Of a stretch of 64,000 nucleotides of DNA, positions 55,279 to 64,000 are shown piece after piece (position 1 is the stretch's first letter; every line of letters begins with the position of its first letter). This stretch comes from Nemertoderma westbladi (taxonomy: Eukaryota; Xenacoelomorpha; Nemertodermatida; Nemertodermatidae). The notes beneath the pieces are model-generated. The model was not told the origin of the DNA, searched no databases, and was given only the letters and a program-made list of their open reading frames with translations. The position numbers and the translations under genes are program-made. The DNA is taken from positions 1-64,000 of the forward strand of contig JAUCBJ010007063.1 in the NCBI GenBank assembly GCA_032718475.1, read 5' to 3'.

Positions 55279-58200
55279 ATGGCTACCGTTGGTGGCAAAC
55301 CCAACTTGGACGACACGACCGAGTTGGAGGAGGATGACGTGGCGACGATGGATCGCGCATCCCTCTTGCGGCATTGCGAAAATGTGAATATCCATGCGAA
55401 TCCAAAGGATTCAACTGTTTCCCTGCGGCGTAAGTTACTCCGTTACATCGAGGGAGACAATACAGATACACCTGCGGCACCGACCCAGGGTACAACAGAT
55501 CTCGTACAACTCCTTGAGCGTCTCGAGATACAACGCCGTGCGGATGACGAGGAACGCGAAGAACGCAGATGCGAGGAACGCGAGGAGTTTATCCGCCTCT
55601 TCAACCACAACCCAGCTGCCCCAACACAGGGAACCGGCGGGCGCACACAACACAACGCCCCTATTGTAAAACTCCAGGTCCGCACACCGGATAAACTGGA
55701 GCGGAACATAAAGCTGGCTACATTCCAGCACTGGCGTACCGCCTGGCAGAATTACCAGACGATAACGCGCTTAATGGATAAACCTCGAGAGGAGCAGGTG
55801 GCGACCTTCTTTGCGTACTGTAATACGGAGCTACTAACGGACTTACACCACCTAATGGGAATACCCGCGGATACCGATCTCGATGTTGAGGCAATCTTGG
55901 ACCGGATCCAAGAACATATAAGAGCCCAACACAATATACTGGTGGACCGGTACCAGCTACTTAAAAACCGGCAGTCTGAGCGGCAGACTTTTAACGAATA
56001 TTGGGTTAAACTCCAGGAAGCTTTTGACGACGCCCAGATTAACGAAATGACTCAGGAGGAATGGAAACTTACCCTCCTGGTCTGTGGTTTAACCGACGAG
56101 AAGACCAGAGAGGAAGTGTTTGCGAAGAAGCCGAGACTTGACCTCGCCGGCACTGTAGAATTTTGCCAGGCTAGAGAGGTCGCTGCAAAGGAAACCCAGC
56201 GACTCCAACGCAGCGTACAGGCGGTCTCCCGCGACGAGCAACCGCCACAACGCAACCGTCCCCAGCACCATGCTAAAAGCCGATATCAGCGCTATAAATC
56301 CGGAGGCAGCCAAGATCGCAGACGTTCTGCGACGGCAACCGGCACAAGGCGCGGAAGTTCAGTTACTCGCGAGGACTATAGTCGTGCCAGAGACATGGAG
56401 AAAGAGTCAGGACGATGTATGAAATGTGGAGATAAACTCCCGCATTCCGGCGTATGTAAGGCGGTCGACATCAACTGCAATGCCTGTGGCCGGAAGGGCC
56501 ACCTCGGGCGCTTCTGTCTCGCTAAAACAACGACTAAACCGTCGAAAAATAGCGGGGCTATAAATATCGGACGTCTAATTGCTGACATAGAACAGCACTG
56601 CGAGGACCGGCGGCGGCCACTGATTCCGGTAGACTTCTATCTTCCACCTCGCAGCACAGGAGGAACCAGATATTATCTGACCAACCTCGCGTGCGTGGCG
56701 GATACCGGTGCGCAGGTCACCCTCGCGAGCACCGAAATCCAGGAGGAATGGGACTTTCCAACTGGAGCAGTTTACCGTGACCCGGATTACCAACTCACAG
56801 GCGCAAACGGTGATATAATTCAATGTGACGGCTGCATCGACCTGCAGTTGGTTACAGGAGGCCGCACCTACACGGAGTGTATATACCTCTGTCCGGATCT
56901 CAAATACAACACGATTTTCCTTTCCCTCAATGCCTGTATCGGACTCAACATTGTCCACCCCGATTTCCCCATACCACTACATCAAGTAGCCTCTATCGAC
57001 GGAGAGGCGCGCCTTAGGGTTAGTCGCGAGATCAACACTCTACAGGACGATAACATAGAGGACGTCGCGACCTCACACCAAACTAGTGCAGTGGAAACAT
57101 ATCACAGCCGGGAGAAAGAATCAATAATACAGGAATATCATGACGTTTTCGATTGCAAGGGGCCCCTTAAAATTATGGTAGGCCCCCCCATGAAAATCGA
57201 ACTCAAAGATGGAGCAACACCATTCTGCCTAAATGCGCCACGTGCCATTCCCATCCCGTATCGTGAGAAAGCAAAACTGGAGATTGAGGAAATGCTAAAA
57301 AAGGGGATAATCGAGCGTATCGGGGATAGACCCGTGGCGTGGAGCCACCCTATTGTGGTTTGCGGTAAACCAGGGCGCCCAGGGGATATCCGAATGACAG
57401 TAGACCTGACCAAGCTAAACAGTCAGGTCAAGCGGACCATCCACACCGCACCGCCACCCCACAATCTTGTATTTGACAGATCCCCTGGAGCGAAAATTTT
57501 CAGTGTCCTAGATGCAAAATCAGGATACTGGCAGGTCGCACTTGATGAAGAGTCGCGCGATTTTACGACTTTCATTACGCCTTGGGGCCGATACCGCTAT
57601 TGCCGGGCTCCCATGGGCTTCATCAGCTCCGGCGATAGCTACAACTACCGTGGAGATCTCGCACTCAACGGGCTGGACCGAGTTAAAAAGATAGTCGATG
57701 ATGTTCTCGTGGAGGATACCGACATCGACACCCACCGCACACACATCCGGGAGGTTCTAAACCGTTGTCGTGACAACGGTATCACCTTAAATCCAAATAA
57801 ATTCCAGTATGCCCAATCGAGCGTTCGCTTCGCCGGATACATACTCAGTGGCGAGGGAGTAGCAGCAGACCCAAATAAAGTCCGCGCTATCGGGGAATAC
57901 CCCACGCCGCAGAATATCACCGACCTTAGAAGCTTCATGGGGTTGGTGAACCAGTTGGGTTATTTTTCGAGTGGAATCTCAACCACTGCATCTCCCCTGC
58001 GCGACCTACTACGAGCTCGCAACACTTTTATATGGACTCCAAACCATGAGGATGCCTTCAATGCGACCAAGGCGGCGCTCGTGAGTCCTCCAATTCTAGC
58101 ACCGTTCGACGCCAGCCTTACAACGCGTCTTGAAACGGATGCGAGTCGCCTCCATGGGCTGGGATACGACTTACTCCAGCAACACGGCGAGGATTGGAGA

Positions 58201-59931
58201 CTTGTGGCTTGCGGAAGCCGTTTCCTCACGGACCCGGAGAGCCGTTACGCCACCATTGAATTGGAATGTATCGCAATTAAATATGCGATAACAAAGTGTC
58301 GCATTTACTTGGCCGGTCTGCCGACATTTTCCGTGGTCACGGACCACCGGCCACTATTAGCGATTTTTAACTCTTATAACCTGGACCAGGTTGAAAATAA
58401 AAAAATACAGAAACTGAAAGCAGACTTACAGTCAACCTACCAGTTCACCCTTGCCTGGCAGAAGGGCAAGCGCCACCGGATTGCTGACGCACTCAGCCGG
58501 GCACCCCTTGATCCCGCACCGGGTGACCCAGACGAAGAGACGCCTTTACTCATAGCGGCGATTTCGGAGACACTCTGTTTCGAAGAACAGGACTGTCCCA
58601 CGGCGGCCAAAGATATACACGCCAATCCACCCGCGCCGGACTCGCGCGATGAACTCATCGAGGAGTTGCGACTCGCCGCGCGAATAGACCCGGACTACAA
58701 AAAACTCGTGGAGTGTGTGAGAGCAGGAGACCTCACCACCCTTACGTCGATATCCGCGCTAACCCCGTACCGATCCATCATCGACCAGTTATCCATTTAT
58801 TTCGACTTGGTTTTATACGGTGACAGGCTGGTCGTACCAGCCGCCTGCCGCGATGACACCCTTCGTCGCCTACACGCACCCCACTTGGGCGTCACTCGGA
58901 CTAAACAACGGGCGCGCAGCACAGTATACTGGCCGGGTATTAACGGCGACATCGAGCGAGTTGTTGAACAGTGCGATGCGTGCCAGGGTCTACTCCCCAG
59001 TCTACCTAAAGAGACCCTGATGGCAGACCCCATCCCTACGCGTCCATTCGAATCCGCATCCTCAGATTTATTTACCCTAGCAGGTAAACATTTCCTCGTA
59101 TACGCGGACAGGTTATCCGGTTACCCACTAGTAACCGAATGGCGTAACGATCCGTCGGCACAGCAGTGTGTTAACGCACTACGGCAATATTTCGTGGACC
59201 TTGGAGTCCCAAACATCTTACGCACGGATGGTGGCCCACAATACGCCGCCGAGGTATCCCAGAAATTCCTTAAAGAATGGGGTGTACGCTGGGAGCCAAG
59301 CACCCCACATTTCCCAAGCAGTAATGGCCATGCGGAGGCCAGTGTAAAACAAATAAAAATGCTGCTGAGAAAGGTGCGGATCCCAGACGTGCGCTCCGAG
59401 GAGTTTCAGCGAGGGCTACTCGAGCTCCGGAACACGCCTCGTTCTAACGGGCGATCCCCAAACGAGACCGTTTTCGGACGTCGCTTGCGGGCTACACTCC
59501 CCGCTCACCACTCCCACTACAAACAGCAGTGGCAGTCAGCAGCAGATGCTGCAGACCAACGCGCAGCGACCCAGCGTAGCACCGCCATAGCGCGTTACAA
59601 CCACACCGCACATGATCTCCCACCTATCAAAGTTGGGGAGGCTGTACGAGTACAAGACTCCAAATCAAAGCAATGGACCCATATAGGCGTCGTTGTTGAG
59701 ACTGGCCGACGACGTGATTACAGAGTGAAGCTAGAATCGGGCCGAACCTGGTGGCGAAACCGCCGTTTCCTACGCCACCACCATTCCCAACCGCCAGGAG
59801 GCGCTCCCGAACCGCCTGCGGCGACGAAACCTAAGGTCGAACCTAAACCGGCTACCCGCGCTGCTTACCCCATGCGTCCGAGCACACTAGCCCAGCGCAG
59901 GGTGCACTGGGACCTTCCCGATCGAAACTGA
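55279..59931 (+). CDS. Ty3/gypsy Gag-Pol polyprotein, intact
   Basis: 1,550 codons from ATG at 55279; the open frame extends 12 bp further to a TTG, but ATG is the likely start. Gag occupies about 1-375 (capsid-like helices such as FQHWRTAWQNYQ, then a basic stretch). Zinc knuckles follow: C380-x2-C383 and C400-x2-C403-x4-H408-x4-C413. The aspartic protease has VADTGA (D475). RT has SVLDAKSGYWQ (D745) and IVDD at 805-808, where Ile replaces the usual aromatic of YxDD. RNase H has ETDAS (D954), TIELE and VTDHRP. Integrase has H-x3-H/C-x2-C, then D1263, D1317 and E1353 (35 residues between the last two). A GPY/F-like C-terminus (VGEAVRVQD, WWRNRRFL) follows, without a chromodomain. It makes particles, reverse-transcribes and integrates the element. 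No frame breaks were seen. Confidence 0.95.
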   Translation: MATVGGKPNLDDTTELEEDDVATMDRASLLRHCENVNIHANPKDSTVSLRRKLLRYIEGDNTDTPAAPTQGTTDLVQLLERLEIQRRADDEEREERRCEEREEFIRLFNHNPAAPTQGTGGRTQHNAPIVKLQVRTPDKLERNIKLATFQHWRTAWQNYQTITRLMDKPREEQVATFFAYCNTELLTDLHHLMGIPADTDLDVEAILDRIQEHIRAQHNILVDRYQLLKNRQSERQTFNEYWVKLQEAFDDAQINEMTQEEWKLTLLVCGLTDEKTREEVFAKKPRLDLAGTVEFCQAREVAAKETQRLQRSVQAVSRDEQPPQRNRPQHHAKSRYQRYKSGGSQDRRRSATATGTRRGSSVTREDYSRARDMEKESGRCMKCGDKLPHSGVCKAVDINCNACGRKGHLGRFCLAKTTTKPSKNSGAINIGRLIADIEQHCEDRRRPLIPVDFYLPPRSTGGTRYYLTNLACVADTGAQVTLASTEIQEEWDFPTGAVYRDPDYQLTGANGDIIQCDGCIDLQLVTGGRTYTECIYLCPDLKYNTIFLSLNACIGLNIVHPDFPIPLHQVASIDGEARLRVSREINTLQDDNIEDVATSHQTSAVETYHSREKESIIQEYHDVFDCKGPLKIMVGPPMKIELKDGATPFCLNAPRAIPIPYREKAKLEIEEMLKKGIIERIGDRPVAWSHPIVVCGKPGRPGDIRMTVDLTKLNSQVKRTIHTAPPPHNLVFDRSPGAKIFSVLDAKSGYWQVALDEESRDFTTFITPWGRYRYCRAPMGFISSGDSYNYRGDLALNGLDRVKKIVDDVLVEDTDIDTHRTHIREVLNRCRDNGITLNPNKFQYAQSSVRFAGYILSGEGVAADPNKVRAIGEYPTPQNITDLRSFMGLVNQLGYFSSGISTTASPLRDLLRARNTFIWTPNHEDAFNATKAALVSPPILAPFDASLTTRLETDASRLHGLGYDLLQQHGEDWRLVACGSRFLTDPESRYATIELECIAIKYAITKCRIYLAGLPTFSVVTDHRPLLAIFNSYNLDQVENKKIQKLKADLQSTYQFTLAWQKGKRHRIADALSRAPLDPAPGDPDEETPLLIAAISETLCFEEQDCPTAAKDIHANPPAPDSRDELIEELRLAARIDPDYKKLVECVRAGDLTTLTSISALTPYRSIIDQLSIYFDLVLYGDRLVVPAACRDDTLRRLHAPHLGVTRTKQRARSTVYWPGINGDIERVVEQCDACQGLLPSLPKETLMADPIPTRPFESASSDLFTLAGKHFLVYADRLSGYPLVTEWRNDPSAQQCVNALRQYFVDLGVPNILRTDGGPQYAAEVSQKFLKEWGVRWEPSTPHFPSSNGHAEASVKQIKMLLRKVRIPDVRSEEFQRGLLELRNTPRSNGRSPNETVFGRRLRATLPAHHSHYKQQWQSAADAADQRAATQRSTAIARYNHTAHDLPPIKVGEAVRVQDSKSKQWTHIGVVVETGRRRDYRVKLESGRTWWRNRRFLRHHHSQPPGGAPEPPAATKPKVEPKPATRAAYPMRPSTLAQRRVHWDLPDRN

Positions 59932-59947
59932 AAGTAATTTCGATCGC

Positions 59948-59961
59948 AGAGGAAAGGGGGA
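59948..59961 (+). other. Ty3/gypsy polypurine tract
   Basis: AGAGGAAAGGGGGA, fourteen consecutive purines, directly abuts the 3' LTR and would prime plus-strand DNA synthesis. Confidence 0.9.
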
Positions 59962-60293
59962 TGGAGTATCCCGGACATTATCTACCACCATTACTTATTA
60001 TATTATAATTGGTGTTAATCGGTGTATTGGTGCTGGGTTGTTATTTTATATGAGATAACCTACGCGTAGCTACTATAACAATCTACGTGTAGCTGCTAGA
60101 ATACATATATAGGGTACTGACTCTGGTACATTCAAACTTTGCTGCATTGTGCAGTTGTGCCCTATACAGCCATAACAGTACTGCAGTATACAGCTGCAGT
60201 ACCGGTATGCTTTACCAATATTACTTTATTACAATCTACACACTGGCGTTCTTTTTACTCTTAATATTATTATGTAAAGTTAAGAACGATACA
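59962..60293 (+). repeat. Ty3/gypsy 3' LTR, 332 bp
   Basis: The same length as the 5' LTR; I found no difference on reading both through. TATATA lies at 60106-60111. It is followed by the GTATA target duplication and satellite 2. Confidence 0.95.
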
Positions 60294-63200
60294 GTATAGA
60301 TCGGTGGAGAGACGCTCATACCTGGTAAAGTATGTGGGTATAGATCGGTGGAGAGACGCTCATACCTGGTTCTGTATGAGGGTATAGATCGGTGGAGAGA
60401 CGCTCATACCTGGTAAAGTATGTGGGTATAGATCGGTGGAGAGACGCTCATACCTGGTTCTGTATGAGGGTATAGATCGGTGGAGAGACACTCATACCTG
60501 GTTCTGTATGATGGTATAGATCGGTGGAGAGACGCTCATACCTGGTAAAGTATGTGGGTATAGATCGGTGGAGAGACGCTCATACCTGGTTCTGTATGAG
60601 GGTATAGATCGGTGGAGAGACACTCATACCTGGTTCTGTATGATGGTATAGATCGGTGGAGAGACGTTCATACCTGGTAAAGTATGAGGGTATAGATCGG
60701 CGGAGAGACGCTCATACCTGGTTCTGTATGAGGGTATAGATCGGTGGAGAGACGCTCATACCTGGTAAAGTATGTGGGTATAGATCGGTGGAGAGACGCT
60801 CATACCTGGTTCTGTATGAGGGTATAGATCGGTGGAGAGACACTCATACCTGGTTCTGTATGATGGTATAGATCGGTGGAGAGACGCTCATACCTGGTAA
60901 AGTATGTGGGTATAGATTGGTGGAGAGACGCTCATACCTGGTTCTGTATGAGGGTATAGATCGGTGGAGAGACGCTCATACCTGGTAAAGTATGAGGGTA
61001 TAGATCGGTGGAGAGACGCTCATACCTGGTTCTGTATGAGGGTATAGATCGGTGGAGAGACGCTCATACCTGGTTCTGTATGAGGGTATAGATCGGTGGA
61101 GAGACACTCATACCTGGTTCTGTATGAGGGTATAGATCGGTGGAGAGACGCTCATACCTGGTAAAGTATGAGGGTATAGATCGGTGGAGAGACGCTCATA
61201 CTTGGTAAAGTATGATGGTATAGATCGGTGGAGAGACGCTCATACCTGGTAAAGTATGTGGGTATAGATCGGTGGAGAGACGCTCATACCTGGTTCTGTA
61301 TGAGGGTATAGATCGGTGGAGAGACACTCATACCTGGTTCTGTATGATGGTATAGATTGGTGGAGAGACGCTCATACCTGGTTCTGTATGAGGGTATAGA
61401 TCGGTGGAGAGACGCTCATACTTGGTAAAGTATGATGGTATAGATCGGTGGAGAGACGCTCATAGCTGGTAAAGTATGAGGGTATAGATCGGTGGAGAGA
61501 CGCTCATACCTGGTTCTGTATGAGGGTATAGATCGGTGGAGAGACGCTCATACCTGGTAAAGTATGAGGGTATAGATCGGTGGAGAGACGCTCATAGCTG
61601 GTAAAGTATGTGGGTATAGATCGGTGGAGAGACGCTCATACCTGGTTCTGTATGAGGGTATAGATCGGTGGAGAGACGCCCATACCTGGTAAAGTATGAT
61701 GGTATAGATCGGTGGAGAGACGCTCATAGCTGGTAAAGTATGTGGGTATAGATCGGTGGAGAGACGCTCATACCTGGTTCTGTATGATGGTATAGATTGG
61801 TGGAGAGACGCTCATACCTGGTTCTGTATGAGGGTATAGATCGGTGGAGAGACGCTCATACTTGGTAAAGTATGATGGTATAGATCGGTGGAGAGACGCT
61901 CATAGCTGGTAAAGTATGTGGGTATAGATCGGTGGAGAGACGCTCATACCTGCTTCTGTATGATGGTATAGATCGGTGGAGAGATGCTCATACCTGGTAA
62001 AGTATGAGGGTATAGATCGGTGGAGAGACGCTCATAGCTGGTTCTGTATGAGGGTATAGATCGGTGGAGAGACACTCATACCTGGTTCTGTATGATGGTA
62101 TAGATCGGTGGAGAGACGCTCATACCTGGTAAAGTATGAGGGTATAGATCGGTGGAGAGACGCTCATAGCTGGTAAAGTATGAGGGTATAGATCGGTGGA
62201 GAGACACTCATACCTGGTTCTGTATGAGGGTATAGATTGGTGGAGAGACGCTCATACCTGGTAAAGTATGAGGGTATAGATTGGTGGAGAGACGCTCATA
62301 GCTGGTAAAGTATGAGGGTATAGATCGGTGGAGAGACACTCATAGCTGGTTCTGTATGAGGGTATAGATCGGTGGAGAGACACTCATACCTGGTTCTGTA
62401 TGAGGGTATAGATTGGTGGAGAGACGCTCATACCTGGTTCTGTATGAGGGTATAGATCGGTGGAGAGACGCTCATAGCTGGTAAAGTATGTGGGTATAGA
62501 TCGGTGGAGAGACGCTCATACCTGGTTCTGTATGAGGGTATAGATCGGTGGAGAGACACTCATACCTGGTTCTGTATGATGGTATAGATCGGTGGAGAGA
62601 CGTTCATACCTGGTAAAGTATGAGGGTATAGATCGGCGGAGAGACGCCCATACCTGGTTCTGTATGAGGGTATAGATCGGTGGAGAGACGCTCATACCTG
62701 GTAAAGTATGTGGGTATAGATCGGTGGAGAGACGCTCATACCTGGTTCTGTATGAGGGTATAGATCGGTGGAGAGACACTCATACCTGGTTCTGTATGAT
62801 GGTATAGATCGGTGGAGAGACGCTCATACCTGGTAAAGTATGAGGGTATAGATTGGTGGAGAGACGCTCATACCTGGTTCTGTATGAGGGTATAGATCGG
62901 TGGAGAGACGCTCATACCTGGTAAAGTATGAGGGTATAGATCGGTGGAGAGACGCTCATACCTGGTAAAGTATGAGGGTATAGATCGGTGGAGAGACGCT
63001 CTTACTTGGTAAAGTATGATGGTATAGATCGGTGGAGAGACGCTCATACCTGGTAAAGTATGTGGGTATAGATCGGTGGAGAGACGCTCATACCTGGTTC
63101 TGTATGAGGGTATAGATCGGTGGAGAGACACTCATACCTGGTTCTGTATGATGGTATAGATTGGTGGAGAGACGCTCATACCTGGTTCTGTATGAGGGTA

Positions 63201-64000
63201 TAGATCGGTGGAGAGACGCTCATACTTGGTAAAGTATGATGGTATAGATCGGTGGAGAGACGCTCATAGCTGGTAAAGTATGAGGGTATAGATCGGTGGA
63301 GAGACGCTCATACCTGGTAAAGTATGAGGGTATAGATCGGTGGAGAGACGCTCATACCTGGTAAAGTATGAGGGTATAGATCGGTGGAGAGACGCTCATA
63401 GCTGGTAAAGTATGTGGGTATAGATCGGTGGAGAGACGCTCATACCTGGTTCTGTATGAGGGTATAGATCGGTGGAGAGACGCTCATACCTGGTAAAGTA
63501 TGTGGGTATAGATCGGTGGAGAGACGCTCATACCTGGTTCTGTATGAGGGTATAGATCGGTGGAGAGACACTCATACCTGGTTCTGTATGATGGTATAGA
63601 TCGGTGGAGAGACGCTCATACCTGGTAAAGTATGAGGGTATAGATTGGTGGAGAGACGCTCATACCTGGTTCTGTATGAGGGTATAGATCGGTGGAGAGA
63701 CGCTCATACCTGGTAAAGTATGAGGGTATAGATCGGTGGAGAGACGCTCATACCTGGTTCTGTATGAGGGTATAGATCGGTGGAGAGACGCTCATACCTG
63801 GTTCTGTATGAGGGTATAGATCGGTTGAGAGACACTCATACCTGGTTCTGTATGATGGTATAGATTGGTGGAGAGACGCTCATACCTGATTCTGTATGAG
63901 GGTATAGATCGGTGGAGAGACGCTCATACTTGGTAAAGTATGATGGTATAGATCGGTGGAGAGACGCTCATACCTGGTTCTGTATGAGGGTATAGATCGG
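60294..64000. repeat. Satellite 2 (44-bp unit), right part, truncated by window end
   Basis: About 84 further units of the same 44-bp satellite, resuming mid-unit after the Ty3/gypsy element and still running at 64000. The first ~770 bp (60299 to about 61073) carry the same sequence of rare variants as 48184-48958: GACGTTCAT, ATCGGCGGAG and GATTGGTGG in the same order and spacing. Confidence 0.97.

Larger units (their letters stand above)
54828..60293 (+). mobile_element. Complete Ty3/gypsy LTR retrotransposon, 5.47 kb
   Basis: Two 332-bp LTRs that read identical, TG...CA ends, a primer-binding site starting TGG directly after the 5' LTR, one uninterrupted Gag-Pol frame, and a polypurine tract directly before the 3' LTR. 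A GTATA target duplication lies in satellite 2. The gene order protease-RT-RNase H-integrase and the HHCC/D,D35E integrase place it in Ty3/gypsy. All parts expected for autonomous transposition are present, so this is a very young copy. Confidence 0.96.

Noticed and set aside
44094-64000. Regular 44-bp periodicity resembling a CRISPR array
   Set aside because: There are no unique spacers between repeats; the whole period is conserved. The setting is an animal genome with satellites.

Overview
The window is metazoan nuclear DNA, most likely from a marine invertebrate; the phylum cannot be fixed from sequence alone. Evidence: an intron-bearing giant cadherin gene, one BEL/Pao and one Ty3/gypsy LTR retrotransposon, kilobase-scale satellites, AT-rich non-coding DNA, and many ACCGGT and TAGGCCTA words. 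There are no bacterial operons, no CRISPR array, and I recognised no RNA gene.

Layout. 1-4530 is AT-rich non-coding DNA with old tandem repeats: a diverged ~163-bp repeat at 500-1320, a CACGTG-rich minisatellite at 2170-2400, and a cluster of TATCCC/GGGATA imperfect palindromes at 3786-4233. 4556-5035 is a minisatellite that reads as protein-like repeats on the + strand and runs into a possible terminal exon ending at 5180, with AATAAA at 5347. 5366-16543 (minus) is one ~11.2-kb coding exon with about 31 cadherin repeats. A further cadherin exon lies at ~16900-17108 (minus), with a perfect 75-bp duplication at its 3' edge.

From 17212 to the window end the DNA is almost entirely two satellites, each interrupted by a young LTR retrotransposon. 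Satellite 1 has a 59-bp unit (17212-19368 and 35479-44093). It is split by a 16.1-kb BEL/Pao element (19369-35478) with 1.28-kb LTRs and a CATAC target-site duplication. Satellite 2 has a 44-bp unit (44094-54827 and 60294-64000, running out of the window). It is split by a 5.47-kb Ty3/gypsy element (54828-60293) with 332-bp LTRs that read identical and a GTATA target-site duplication. If the upstream cadherin exons lie beyond 64000, all of this is intron.

Most unusual is the BEL/Pao element. Besides a 2349-codon Gag-Pol frame it carries a 3' open reading frame, in the env position, with three zinc-knuckle-like cysteine clusters and a very basic tail. It also has a 2.2-kb leader with an internal 288-bp duplication. 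Its pol and its 3' frame are each broken once, both times consistent with one extra base in a short homopolymer. The Ty3/gypsy element looks complete and uninterrupted. Satellite 2 holds a >2-kb near-identical internal duplication at a spacing of exactly 6,644 bp (151 units) once the Ty3/gypsy element is subtracted, so the array's growth can be ordered relative to the insertion.
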